DNA from: an uncultured Veillonella sp. | GTDB taxonomy: Bacteria; Bacillota; Negativicutes; Veillonellales; Veillonellaceae | Direction: 5' to 3' | DNA: 6,151 nt | NCBI GenBank assembly: GCA_900549845.1 | Contig: URPT01000099.1 | Location: forward strand, 1 to 6,151 | Shown: positions 1 through 5,388 of the stretch, piece by piece | How positions within the stretch are numbered: position 1 is the stretch's first letter | How the letters are laid out: every line of letters begins with the position of its first letter | Made by a program: the position numbers and the translations under genes | The notes under the pieces: generated by a model | Database searches by the model: none | The model's input: the letters and a program-made list of their open reading frames with translations, nothing else | What the model was told of the DNA's origin: nothing

Positions 1-30
1 TTTTATTTGGTAACCCTTAATCCTCTATGG

Positions 31-327
31 TCACATAAGCTGTATAGTCATTAGCACGGCCAATGCTATAATGAAAATAGCCTGTTTTGTATTTAACAGT
101 TCATAGGTCTCGTTAAATGTATTATTCTCAAATGCTTGTATTATCAGTATTTCTTGCTTACTAAATTCTAGGTATATATCTAAATGGCATCCAATTGCCA
201 CTAGTATTGCTATTTTGAGATATCCTTTATATATATCCGCTGTCGTGGCGTGAATGAGAGAGATATCAAATAGCATGAGCGCAATAATGTATATAAGAAT
301 TTTATGGATAAAGGATGTATTATACAT
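31..327 (-). CDS. Small hypothetical membrane protein (98 aa)
   Basis: I do not recognise this protein. It is very hydrophobic, with probable membrane segments at about residues 9-25, 37-53 and 83-97, separated by a polar stretch (about 54-81) containing FENNTFNETYELLN. The last helix runs to the C-terminus (AVLMTIQLM). The ATG at 325-327 is preceded by a weak AGGG about 8 bases upstream, much poorer than the ribosome sites of its neighbours. It lies 53 bp downstream of the membrane metallophosphoesterase on the same strand, with no terminator visible between, so it may be cotranscribed as the last gene. Its DNA is visibly more AT-rich than the neighbouring genes, which would fit recently acquired or weakly constrained sequence. 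It may be a real small membrane protein or a decayed remnant; function unknown. Confidence 0.5.
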   Translation of the reverse strand: MYNTSFIHKILIYIIALMLFDISLIHATTADIYKGYLKIAILVAIGCHLDIYLEFSKQEILIIQAFENNTFNETYELLNTKQAIFIIALAVLMTIQLM

Positions 328-344
328 GATTGTATCCCTATAAT

Positions 345-385
345 GAGCTCACTTTTATTCTAAGGAGCTCACCTTTATTTCTAAG
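345..385. repeat. Tandem direct repeat, two copies of about 20 bp, covering a stop codon
   Basis: Two adjacent copies, 345-364 and 365-385, each begin GAGCTCAC, continue with a T-rich TTTATT core and end CTAAG. They differ by one substitution and a one-base length difference. The second copy contains the TAG stop codon (381-383, minus strand) of the metallophosphoesterase gene, so the duplication lies immediately behind that gene's end. It fills most of the gap to the 98-aa ORF. The sequence shows the repeat directly; a replication-slippage origin is inference. Confidence 0.85.
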
Positions 386-1562
386 CTACTCCGTCAAAGA
401 ATGTAATGACTGTAATTTCTCGTGGACAGTTGATACGAATTGGGAACCAGTGACCTGAGCCGTTATTGACGTAGCACACGCTTTGTTCTTCTACGTAGCG
501 ACCTTTTGTATATGGTGTGCCTGTTGGTACCAACGGCATGCCCATAAAGACGATTTGACCACCGTGAGTGTGACCAGAGAGGGTCAACGGAATTTTACGT
601 TCAATGGCTTCTTCGAAGAATTCAGGGTGATGAGCTAAAAGGATAACAAAGGCATAGTCCGGAATGCCAGATAAAGCCTTATCGATCATAGCTTCACGTT
701 TTTCTTTTTCTCGATCATTGTCATACGCAACACCAGCAATGTATACAGGTTGCTTACCACCCATAATTTGAATATTGCTATTCACAAGGATATTCATCGG
801 TGTATTGTGTTTCAATTCGTCTAGTACCTTATTTACATCGTGATGGTACTCATGATTACCCAAGATGAAATCAACACCGTCTGGAATTTGCTTTGCAAAG
901 GTTGTCAGTCTTTCACAGACTTGTGGTAACCAAGCGATTTTATCGATTAAATCACCAGTGATGACAACGCGATTAGGCTTTTCTACAAGAGCTAGCTTTA
1001 AAATTTCATCAAGGTCATCTAAATCGATGCTTGGCCCAACGTGGATATCACTGAGTTGGACGATTTTATAGTCCTTTAAGCCAGGTGGTAAATTAGTATA
1101 CCCAAAGCTTTCATGAGTGACCTCAATCTCATGTTGACCTACATAGGCTGCATAGCTAGAACCACCGATTGTTGCTAACGGCACCACTGTGGCTGCCGTT
1201 CTAAAGAAAGCACGACGGCCTGTTCTATTTTCCTCTGGCGTTTTGCTCCAAATCTTATTAACCGCCCAGTATAACAAGCTGAGAACGATGAATACAGGAA
1301 TAGCCAAGAATAAGCCAAAGAGAAAACCGTAGCTTTCAGTACGGAACATATTCATCAACGGATAATACATCGTTCCATATAGATCTACTTGATTGAGTAT
1401 ATAGTATCGGATAGCAGTGAACCACGCACCGACAATAATTATATAGCCCACCCAGGCAGGCCATTTCTTTTTAGGCTTCCACAAGTTGAGGAATAGAGCC
1501 CAAAATCCTACCAATCCTATTACGAGGATAGCAGAAAAAATAATATTAAATAGAATTCTCAT
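381..1562 (-). CDS. Membrane-anchored metallophosphoesterase, YkuE/YaeI type (393 aa)
   Basis: A calcineurin-like phosphoesterase domain (about residues 163-390) follows a membrane N-terminus. The dinuclear-metal motifs are all present: SDIH (D172, H174), GD (D204), GNHE (N236, H237), AHH (H311) and GHTHGGQ (H331, H333). Membrane segments fall near 4-27, 36-57 and 78-101. Then comes GRRAFFR (RR at 116-117) and a further hydrophobic stretch 122-141, resembling a Tat signal or fourth anchor. Lysines at 31-33 and basic residues 103-121 suggest these loops are cytoplasmic, which would place the catalytic domain outside the cytoplasmic membrane. Related B. subtilis YkuE is a Tat-dependent phosphoesterase and E. 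coli YaeI is a membrane phosphodiesterase; the substrate here is unknown, and a phospholipid or LPS-precursor ester is only a possibility. The ATG is preceded by GTAGGAG with 6-base spacing. The gene starts 16 bp after mutY, so the two are probably translated from one message. Confidence 0.9.
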   Translation of the reverse strand: MRILFNIIFSAILVIGLVGFWALFLNLWKPKKKWPAWVGYIIIVGAWFTAIRYYILNQVDLYGTMYYPLMNMFRTESYGFLFGLFLAIPVFIVLSLLYWAVNKIWSKTPEENRTGRRAFFRTAATVVPLATIGGSSYAAYVGQHEIEVTHESFGYTNLPPGLKDYKIVQLSDIHVGPSIDLDDLDEILKLALVEKPNRVVITGDLIDKIAWLPQVCERLTTFAKQIPDGVDFILGNHEYHHDVNKVLDELKHNTPMNILVNSNIQIMGGKQPVYIAGVAYDNDREKEKREAMIDKALSGIPDYAFVILLAHHPEFFEEAIERKIPLTLSGHTHGGQIVFMGMPLVPTGTPYTKGRYVEEQSVCYVNNGSGHWFPIRINCPREITVITFFDGVA

Positions 1563-1578
1563 TCATTGCTCCTACAAA

Positions 1579-2676
1579 TCATTTTGCTAGTTCCGTCAAT
1601 TTACCATGAGGACCTGCCCAAGCATAATCGGCGAACTCATCGCGCTTGATGAGCATCCAATCCTTCGGCAATTGCTTTTGGATATCTCCAATCGTTATAT
1701 TCTTAGCATCTCCTACGTACGTTAAATCGCCACGGAATGCTTTCATAAACCATTTTCGATGAGAGAAAATATGTGTTATCTCTTTTACTAATACAGGTTG
1801 CAAGGATAGTTCAAAACCTAGTTCCTTTACTAAAGACTCAAGGCCTTGTTCCCCTTCGTCAAAGGCAGATACCATTTCCACAGATGGGAATTCCCACATG
1901 GACCGTAACAGTCCACGGTTAGGACGTTTGTGCAATAGATAATGGTCCTTATATTGCAAGATGCCTACAAATAGAGGCACCTCTACTACCTTCGTTTTCT
2001 TTATACGTACAGGTAGCTTGTCAGTATCCTTATGTTGGTATGCTTCGCACATGTTTACAATAGGACATTCTCCACAGCGTGGCGTTTTTGGAATGCACAC
2101 AGCAGAGCCAAAATCCATTAAGGCTTGGTTAAAATCACCAGGCCGATCGTGAGGTAATGTATCCTCTACAATAGCAGTTATAGCCTTCTTACCTTTAGTG
2201 CTCAAAATATCATCAAAGATGCGATATAAACGAGCGTAAATGCGCAGCACATTGCCGTCTACAGCTACCTCTGGTTCGTTGTACGCCATGGATAGCACAG
2301 CCCCAGCTGTATAAGATCCTACGCCCTTCAAGGACTCCATAGTCTTGCGGTCACGAGGCACGATACCACCGTAGTTTTCAACGACGTCCTTCACGCCAAG
2401 GCGCAAGTTACGAGCTCGGCTATAGTAACCAAGCCCTTGCCAAGCGTGAACCACCTCATCTTCAGAGGCCTTTGCTAGGTCCTCCAAGGTTGGAAATAAA
2501 CGCATCCAATTGTCATAATAGGGTTTCATCGCCTCAATGCGCGTCTGCTGGCTCATCACCTCAGACACCCAAATCTTATAAGGATCTCCACAATCGCGCC
2601 ACGGCAATTCCCGTTTATGCACATCATACCACGCCAACAGCTGTGGCACCCACTTAGGGTTCTTTTTATCAGTCAT
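1579..2676 (-). CDS. mutY: A/G-specific adenine glycosylase MutY (365 aa)
   Basis: MutY removes adenine mispaired with 8-oxoguanine in base excision repair. The sequence is complete and of normal length. The glycosylase domain has SEVMSQQT with catalytic Glu39, the helix-hairpin-helix LKGVGSYTAGAV (116-127) and VDGNV with catalytic Asp140. The 4Fe-4S cluster cysteines C194, C201, C204 and C210 keep the classic C-x6-C-x2-C-x5-C spacing. A C-terminal NUDIX-like recognition domain (about 231-360) carries THIFSHRKW, whose FSH residues (304-306) match the loop that reads 8-oxoG in characterised bacterial MutY. All catalytic residues are intact, so it should be active. The ATG follows GAGG with about 4-base spacing. 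It sits 102 bp downstream of an MTH1-like NUDIX gene on the same strand and 16 bp upstream of the membrane phosphoesterase, so it may be read both from the upstream promoter and from a possible local one. Confidence 0.97.
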   Translation of the reverse strand: MTDKKNPKWVPQLLAWYDVHKRELPWRDCGDPYKIWVSEVMSQQTRIEAMKPYYDNWMRLFPTLEDLAKASEDEVVHAWQGLGYYSRARNLRLGVKDVVENYGGIVPRDRKTMESLKGVGSYTAGAVLSMAYNEPEVAVDGNVLRIYARLYRIFDDILSTKGKKAITAIVEDTLPHDRPGDFNQALMDFGSAVCIPKTPRCGECPIVNMCEAYQHKDTDKLPVRIKKTKVVEVPLFVGILQYKDHYLLHKRPNRGLLRSMWEFPSVEMVSAFDEGEQGLESLVKELGFELSLQPVLVKEITHIFSHRKWFMKAFRGDLTYVGDAKNITIGDIQKQLPKDWMLIKRDEFADYAWAGPHGKLTELAK

Positions 2677-2723
2677 ATTACCTCAAAATATTATAAACTT
2701 AGGACTCTAGTACCACTTTCATG

Positions 2724-2752
2724 ACTATAGGTATATTACAAGTATATTGCAT
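2724..2752 (-). promoter_or_regulatory. Possible mutY promoter
   Basis: On the minus strand TATAGT (2724-2729, five of six to the -10 consensus) lies 17 bases after ATGCAA (2747-2752, three of six to the -35 consensus). Transcription would begin near 2717, giving a leader of about 40 bases before the mutY ATG. The -35 is weak. A better TATAAT at 2690-2695 was not chosen because its start point would fall in the ribosome binding site. Confidence 0.3.
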
Positions 2753-2763
2753 ATATGTTGCAG
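2731..2763. repeat. Three degenerate 11-bp tandem repeats upstream of mutY
   Basis: Units GTATATTACAA (2731-2741), GTATATTGCAT (2742-2752) and ATATGTTGCAG (2753-2763) follow each other with an exact 11-bp period; units one and two match at 9 of 11 positions, two and three at 8 of 11. On the minus strand they read roughly TGyAAyATAy. They lie between the NUDIX stop codon and mutY and overlap the weak -35 candidate. One-helical-turn spacing would suit stacked protein binding, but simple AT-rich drift is also possible. Confidence 0.5.
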
Positions 2764-2778
2764 CCCATAAGGTACAGA

Positions 2779-3300
2779 TTATCCATTAATATACAGATCA
2801 ATGCGCGCCAAGTGTTCGCTTTCAAGAACGGTATCCACAGTGGTCAAATCCATCTTATCTACCGTACTGTTGTCTCGGCCAAATACGATAGGCCCTTTTA
2901 ACTTCTTGCCCTCTAGCAACATTGGTAACCATTGGCGGTCACCATCCCACATGCGGTCGTAAGGAATTTCGTCTACTGTTAGCCAATGAGGTTCCATTTC
3001 GTCTGTTTCCTCTACATTTCCTGTGAAAGCACGCAAAAAGTACACATAACCTACATGGGTTAAGCTTTCATCAAAAGGAAATTGAAAATCAAAAGCAGCC
3101 ACACATTCTAAATCTTCCGAGCGACCATGAAGTCCAGATTCCTCAAATAATTCGCGAATAGCACAGTCTCGGAAGCTTTCACCAGCCTCGAGTTTACCGC
3201 CAAATCCATTATATTTATGAGCCCCGAAACCACGTTTCTTACGACCTAGCAATATGCGATTTTGTTCATCAATAGGAAATACGAGCGTCGTCGGTTTCAT
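2779..3300 (-). CDS. MTH1-like NUDIX hydrolase, probable 8-oxo-dGTP diphosphatase (173 aa)
   Basis: The protein should hydrolyse oxidised purine nucleoside triphosphates to monophosphates, keeping 8-oxo-dGTP out of DNA. The complete NUDIX box GX5EX7REUXEEXGU spans residues 35-57 (G35, E41, R49, E50, E53, E54, G56). Beyond the box it resembles human MTH1/NUDT1 along its length: KKRGFGAHKYNGFGGK (21-36) against the human KKRGFGAGRWNGFGGK, then DEMEPHW, EIP and MW before the second metal-distal loop, and VDTV near the end. Base-pocket equivalents K21, F25, N31, W118 and D121 are kept, but human Asp119 aligns with G120. About 14 residues extend past the usual MTH1 end. A perfect AAGGAGG sits five bases before the ATG. 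It is the first gene of the leftward cluster and lies upstream of mutY, its partner in the GO system. MutT and MutX are more distant NUDIX relatives, so I give no symbol. Confidence 0.9.
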   Translation of the reverse strand: MKPTTLVFPIDEQNRILLGRKKRGFGAHKYNGFGGKLEAGESFRDCAIRELFEESGLHGRSEDLECVAAFDFQFPFDESLTHVGYVYFLRAFTGNVEETDEMEPHWLTVDEIPYDRMWDGDRQWLPMLLEGKKLKGPIVFGRDNSTVDKMDLTTVDTVLESEHLARIDLYING

Positions 3301-3334
3301 AGGGCCTCCTTAATCGTTAAAATAATACCCTATT

Positions 3335-3343
3335 ATTATACCA
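3335..3343 (-). promoter_or_regulatory. Extended -10 promoter of the NUDIX gene
   Basis: On the minus strand TGG followed by TATAAT (a perfect -10 at 3335-3340 with a TGn extension at 3341-3343) would start transcription near 3328, about 28 bases before the ATG. No recognisable -35 is found at 17-18 base spacing, which is tolerable for an extended -10 element. Confidence 0.6.
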
Positions 3344-3376
3344 TTATTTCATGTACGAATGGGCTAATTATGGTAT
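3338..3376. repeat. Imperfect inverted repeat in the divergent promoter region
   Basis: ATACCATTATT (3338-3348) and AATTATGGTAT (3366-3376) are inverted copies with one mismatch in 11, separated by 17 bases. Each arm contains the extended -10 region of one of the two divergent promoters. The symmetry could reflect a shared operator or just the two similar promoter motifs. Confidence 0.6.
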
Positions 3377-3379
3377 GAT
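3371..3379 (+). promoter_or_regulatory. Extended -10 promoter of the rightward operon
   Basis: TGG followed by TATGAT (3374-3379, five of six to consensus) mirrors the leftward promoter. Transcription would start near 3386, about 30 bases before the first ATG. No good -35 was found at the expected spacing. Confidence 0.55.
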
Positions 3380-3404
3380 TAAGAGTATAGATTTTCTTAT
3401 ACGG

Positions 3405-3411
3405 AAGGAGG
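3405..3411 (+). promoter_or_regulatory. Ribosome binding site that favours the second of two ATGs
   Basis: AAGGAGG ends 3 bases before the ATG at 3415 and 6 bases before the adjacent in-frame ATG at 3418. The longer spacing is nearer the usual optimum, so translation may begin mainly at 3418, giving a protein one residue shorter. Confidence 0.65.
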
Positions 3412-3414
3412 CAC

Positions 3415-4191
3415 ATGATGAATAAACCACTACGATTTAACATCGCACTAGGGCGCACAAAGCCTGTTAATATTCGCAACGAAGAAGTGCGCTGCCCCTT
3501 CTGTGATCGTTCAAAATTAACGGATATTCTAGATACATCAGGTCATATCATATGGCTCATGAACAAATATCCTGTATTAGATAAAACATGGCCAACGGTT
3601 ATTATTGAAACAGAAACGGATGAAGGCGAATTTTCTACATTATCTGCCGATGAAGCGGCTCGCATTCTCCAATTCGGCCTGGATAAATGGCGTGAAACAC
3701 GAGAACGGAAAGAGTTCAAATCGGTACTCTTCTTCAAAAATCACGGATACATGTCTGGCGGTTCCATCCGCCACCCTCACAGCCAAATTATAGGCCTTGA
3801 GGATTACGATTACCACGAAGATATTACGGCTCAAAATATGGAAGGCTGGCTCCTACACGAGGATCAAGATTTACGCATCACTTTGTCCACACAGCCTATC
3901 ATTGGCTTCTTCGAGTACAATATACGCTTTAAACCTGATGCACCTGTGCGCTCCGTAGCGCTAAGATTACAGCAAGTATTGCGTTATGTATTGCGCAGCA
4001 TCGCCAATTATAGCCAGTCCTACAACTATTTTGTATATAATCTTGAGGACGGCTACGACTATATCAAGGTTGTGGCCCGTTATGTCACAACACCACTTTA
4101 CGTGGGTTACAAAATTCCTCAAACTTGCGATGAAGAGCGCGCTGCAAAAATCATTCAAGACATTGCGCCGTACTTCCACGCCTCTAAATAG
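3415..4191 (+). CDS. DUF4931-type protein, GalT/HIT-like nucleotidyltransferase or hydrolase fold (258 aa)
   Basis: The protein resembles galactose-1-phosphate uridylyltransferases and the wider HIT superfamily. A CPFC pair (C27, C30) near the N-terminus matches the position of the GalT zinc site. FKNHG (107-111) and GGSIRHPHSQI (115-125) give the HPH-x-Q signature, in which the second histidine (H122) would be the nucleotide-accepting nucleophile by analogy with GalT. Its length, about 100 residues below true GalT, and the absence of galactose-pathway neighbours argue against a Leloir role; I assign it to the DUF4931 group from memory of that family's look, without a search. The substrate is unknown; a nucleotide sugar, dinucleotide polyphosphate or other NMP-linked compound is plausible. 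Start choice is 3415 or 3418. It heads an operon with a metallophosphoesterase and a small orphan, and is divergent from the MTH1-like gene. Confidence 0.85.
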   Translation: MMNKPLRFNIALGRTKPVNIRNEEVRCPFCDRSKLTDILDTSGHIIWLMNKYPVLDKTWPTVIIETETDEGEFSTLSADEAARILQFGLDKWRETRERKEFKSVLFFKNHGYMSGGSIRHPHSQIIGLEDYDYHEDITAQNMEGWLLHEDQDLRITLSTQPIIGFFEYNIRFKPDAPVRSVALRLQQVLRYVLRSIANYSQSYNYFVYNLEDGYDYIKVVARYVTTPLYVGYKIPQTCDEERAAKIIQDIAPYFHASK

Positions 4192-4197
4192 TTTAAT

Positions 4198-4210
4198 ATA
4201 CAAATTGTAT
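4198..4210. repeat. 13-bp perfect palindrome between two operon genes
   Basis: ATACAA-A-TTGTAT has 6-bp arms around one base. It lies in the 55-bp gap behind the DUF4931 gene stop codon, about 37 bases before the next start. No T-tract follows, so it is not a terminator. It could be a protein site, or chance in AT-rich DNA. Confidence 0.4.
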
Positions 4211-4234
4211 CTAAATAATTTTGATGATGTATTT

Positions 4235-4240
4235 GAAAGG
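4235..4240 (+). promoter_or_regulatory. Ribosome binding site that sets the phosphoesterase start at 4247
   Basis: GAAAGG directly abuts the ATG at 4241, leaving no spacer, but lies 6 bases before the in-frame ATG at 4247. The latter also begins exactly where family similarity starts (MKVFAIGDLHLS), so 4247 is preferred. Confidence 0.75.
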
Positions 4241-4246
4241 ATGTTT

Positions 4247-5059
4247 ATGAAAGTATTTGCCATCGGCGACCTCCATCTATCTGGCAATCCTCCGACGAAG
4301 CCGATGGATATTTTTGGTCCTCACTGGGATAATCACTGGAGCCGCATCAAAGAAGATTGGGTGGCCCGTGTGACAGATGATGACATCGTCTTTCTCGTAG
4401 GTGACATGAGTTGGGCCCTTCGCCTAGATGAAGCAGCTTACGACTTACAAGAAATTGCATCCATGCCCGGCAAAAAGTATATGATTCGCGGCAACCACGA
4501 CTACTGGTGGGCCTCCGCTAACAAGATGAGAAACCTCATGGGTGATGCTATCACCTTTTTACAAGGCCATGGTACAGCAGAACTCATTCAAACAGAAGAA
4601 GGCCCTCGCATCATTGCCTTTGGTGGAACACGGGCCTACCTCTGCCCTGGAGACTCCCATTTCACACCAGAAACAGACCAATCCATTTACGATAGAGAAC
4701 TGATGCGTACTGAATCAGCGCTACAAGAAATGGATGCAGCTGTGAAAACACTAATAGAAGAAATCACAGCTGAAATTAAAGAGGATACAACAGGTTCTGA
4801 AACGACAGAGCCATTAACAATAGACATACATAACACACCAGTAACAAAACTGTTATTGTTGCACTACCCTCCATTCAATGAGTCCAACACTCCTTCAGGC
4901 TTTACAGCACTCATGGAGACATACAATGTAGATACTTGTATCTTTGGACATTTACACGATCAAATATCCTTTAAGCGCATTCCAAAGGAATTTGGTTCTA
5001 CTAAATTAGAGCTAGTGTCTGCAGATTACCTAGACTTTAGACTGAAAGAAATTATGTAA
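4247..5059 (+). CDS. Soluble calcineurin-like metallophosphoesterase, COG1768 type (270 aa)
   Basis: All motifs of a dinuclear metallophosphoesterase are present: GDLH (D8, H10), VGDMSWA (D53), GNHDYWW (N83, H84), LHYPP (H206) and GHLH (H235, H237). The KPMDIFGPHWDNHW stretch (18-31) and MSWAL after the GD motif are typical of a small Firmicutes phosphohydrolase group often labelled as a protein phosphatase; its real substrate is not established to my knowledge. There is no signal peptide or membrane segment, so it is cytoplasmic. A hydrophilic, acidic stretch at about 166-198 between the third and fourth metal motifs (ending in TTGSETTEPL and a short linker) looks like an insertion. The reading frame is open far upstream into the DUF4931 gene but that part has no family similarity. 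The gene follows the DUF4931 gene by 55 bp and precedes the 76-aa gene by 9 bp, consistent with an operon. Confidence 0.9.
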   Translation: MKVFAIGDLHLSGNPPTKPMDIFGPHWDNHWSRIKEDWVARVTDDDIVFLVGDMSWALRLDEAAYDLQEIASMPGKKYMIRGNHDYWWASANKMRNLMGDAITFLQGHGTAELIQTEEGPRIIAFGGTRAYLCPGDSHFTPETDQSIYDRELMRTESALQEMDAAVKTLIEEITAEIKEDTTGSETTEPLTIDIHNTPVTKLLLLHYPPFNESNTPSGFTALMETYNVDTCIFGHLHDQISFKRIPKEFGSTKLELVSADYLDFRLKEIM

Positions 5060-5068
5060 GGAGAGACC

Positions 5069-5299
5069 ATGAGTCGCATTCATAAAGAACATTTACAAGC
5101 GGGATATATCTTTGGTGATACTATCAACCAAGAATATATTTACTTGCCCTCTGGTGAGGTAGGCACTGACCATCCTTTGGCGGTCCTCGAAACACCAACA
5201 AAGCGTGAAGATATCACATTGGACGAAGCGGTCCACATAATTGACACATTAACACTAAAACGTTGTAGCCATCCTACACTAGGGAAAAAATCATTTTAA
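5069..5299 (+). CDS. Hypothetical protein, last gene of the rightward operon (76 aa)
   Basis: I do not recognise this protein. It is a real gene by context: TAAGGAGAG overlaps the phosphoesterase stop codon and places GGAG five bases before the ATG, giving only a 9-bp gap, and a strong terminator follows 23 bp after its stop. The sequence is soluble and mixed, with no membrane segment. Residues 12-27 look like beta strands (GYIFGDTINQEYIYLP), followed by SGEVGTDHPLAVLETP, a predicted helix at about 50-62 (TLDEAVHIIDTLTL) and a basic tail with one Cys and one His (KRCSHPTLGKK, 64-74). A lone Cys-His pair is not enough to claim metal binding. Its tight coupling to the phosphoesterase suggests a linked role, possibly as a partner protein; this is inference. 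Confidence 0.75.
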   Translation: MSRIHKEHLQAGYIFGDTINQEYIYLPSGEVGTDHPLAVLETPTKREDITLDEAVHIIDTLTLKRCSHPTLGKKSF

Positions 5300-5322
5300 T
5301 ACTATAATGGCACTAACAAATT

Positions 5323-5349
5323 AAGCGGGTAGATATCTACCCGCTTTTT
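5323..5349 (+). terminator. Rho-independent terminator of the rightward operon
   Basis: A perfect 24-bp palindrome (5323-5346) forms an 8-bp stem GCGGGTAG/CTACCCGC around an ATAT loop, extended by AA/TT pairs, and is followed by TTTTT (5345-5349). It sits 23 bp after the 76-aa gene. Because the neighbouring gene converges from the right and ends 39-43 bp away, the same hairpin could also stop minus-strand transcripts, although its minus-strand tail (AATTTG) is a poorer T-tract. Confidence 0.93.
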
Positions 5350-5388
5350 GTATAGACTTATGCAGTTTTTAGATGTTCTATAAAAAGA

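Noticed and set aside
1..30. Possible feature at the left edge
   Set aside because: Thirty bases of AT-rich sequence show no hairpin, start or motif that can be supported.
865..2657. Plus-strand ORFs of 61-68 codons within the minus-strand phosphoesterase and mutY genes
   Set aside because: They are fully inside genes with strong family motifs on the other strand and encode low-complexity, Ser/Thr/Pro-rich products typical of antisense frames.
2690..2695. Perfect TATAAT on the minus strand just before mutY
   Set aside because: Transcription would start about at the ribosome binding site, and no -35 lies at a suitable distance, so it is unlikely to serve mutY.
3415..4191. Calling the HPHSQ protein galT
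   Set aside because: It is too short for galactose-1-phosphate uridylyltransferase and no Leloir pathway gene is nearby.
3986..4246. Upstream extension of the soluble phosphoesterase to an ATG at 3986
   Set aside because: It would overlap the DUF4931 gene by over 200 bases, has no family similarity, and a proper ribosome site fits the ATG at 4247.
3967..4287. Antisense ORF of 106 codons on the minus strand
   Set aside because: It lies across the end of the DUF4931 gene and the following gap, shows no recognisable domain and has no ribosome site; it is a shadow of the sense coding frame.
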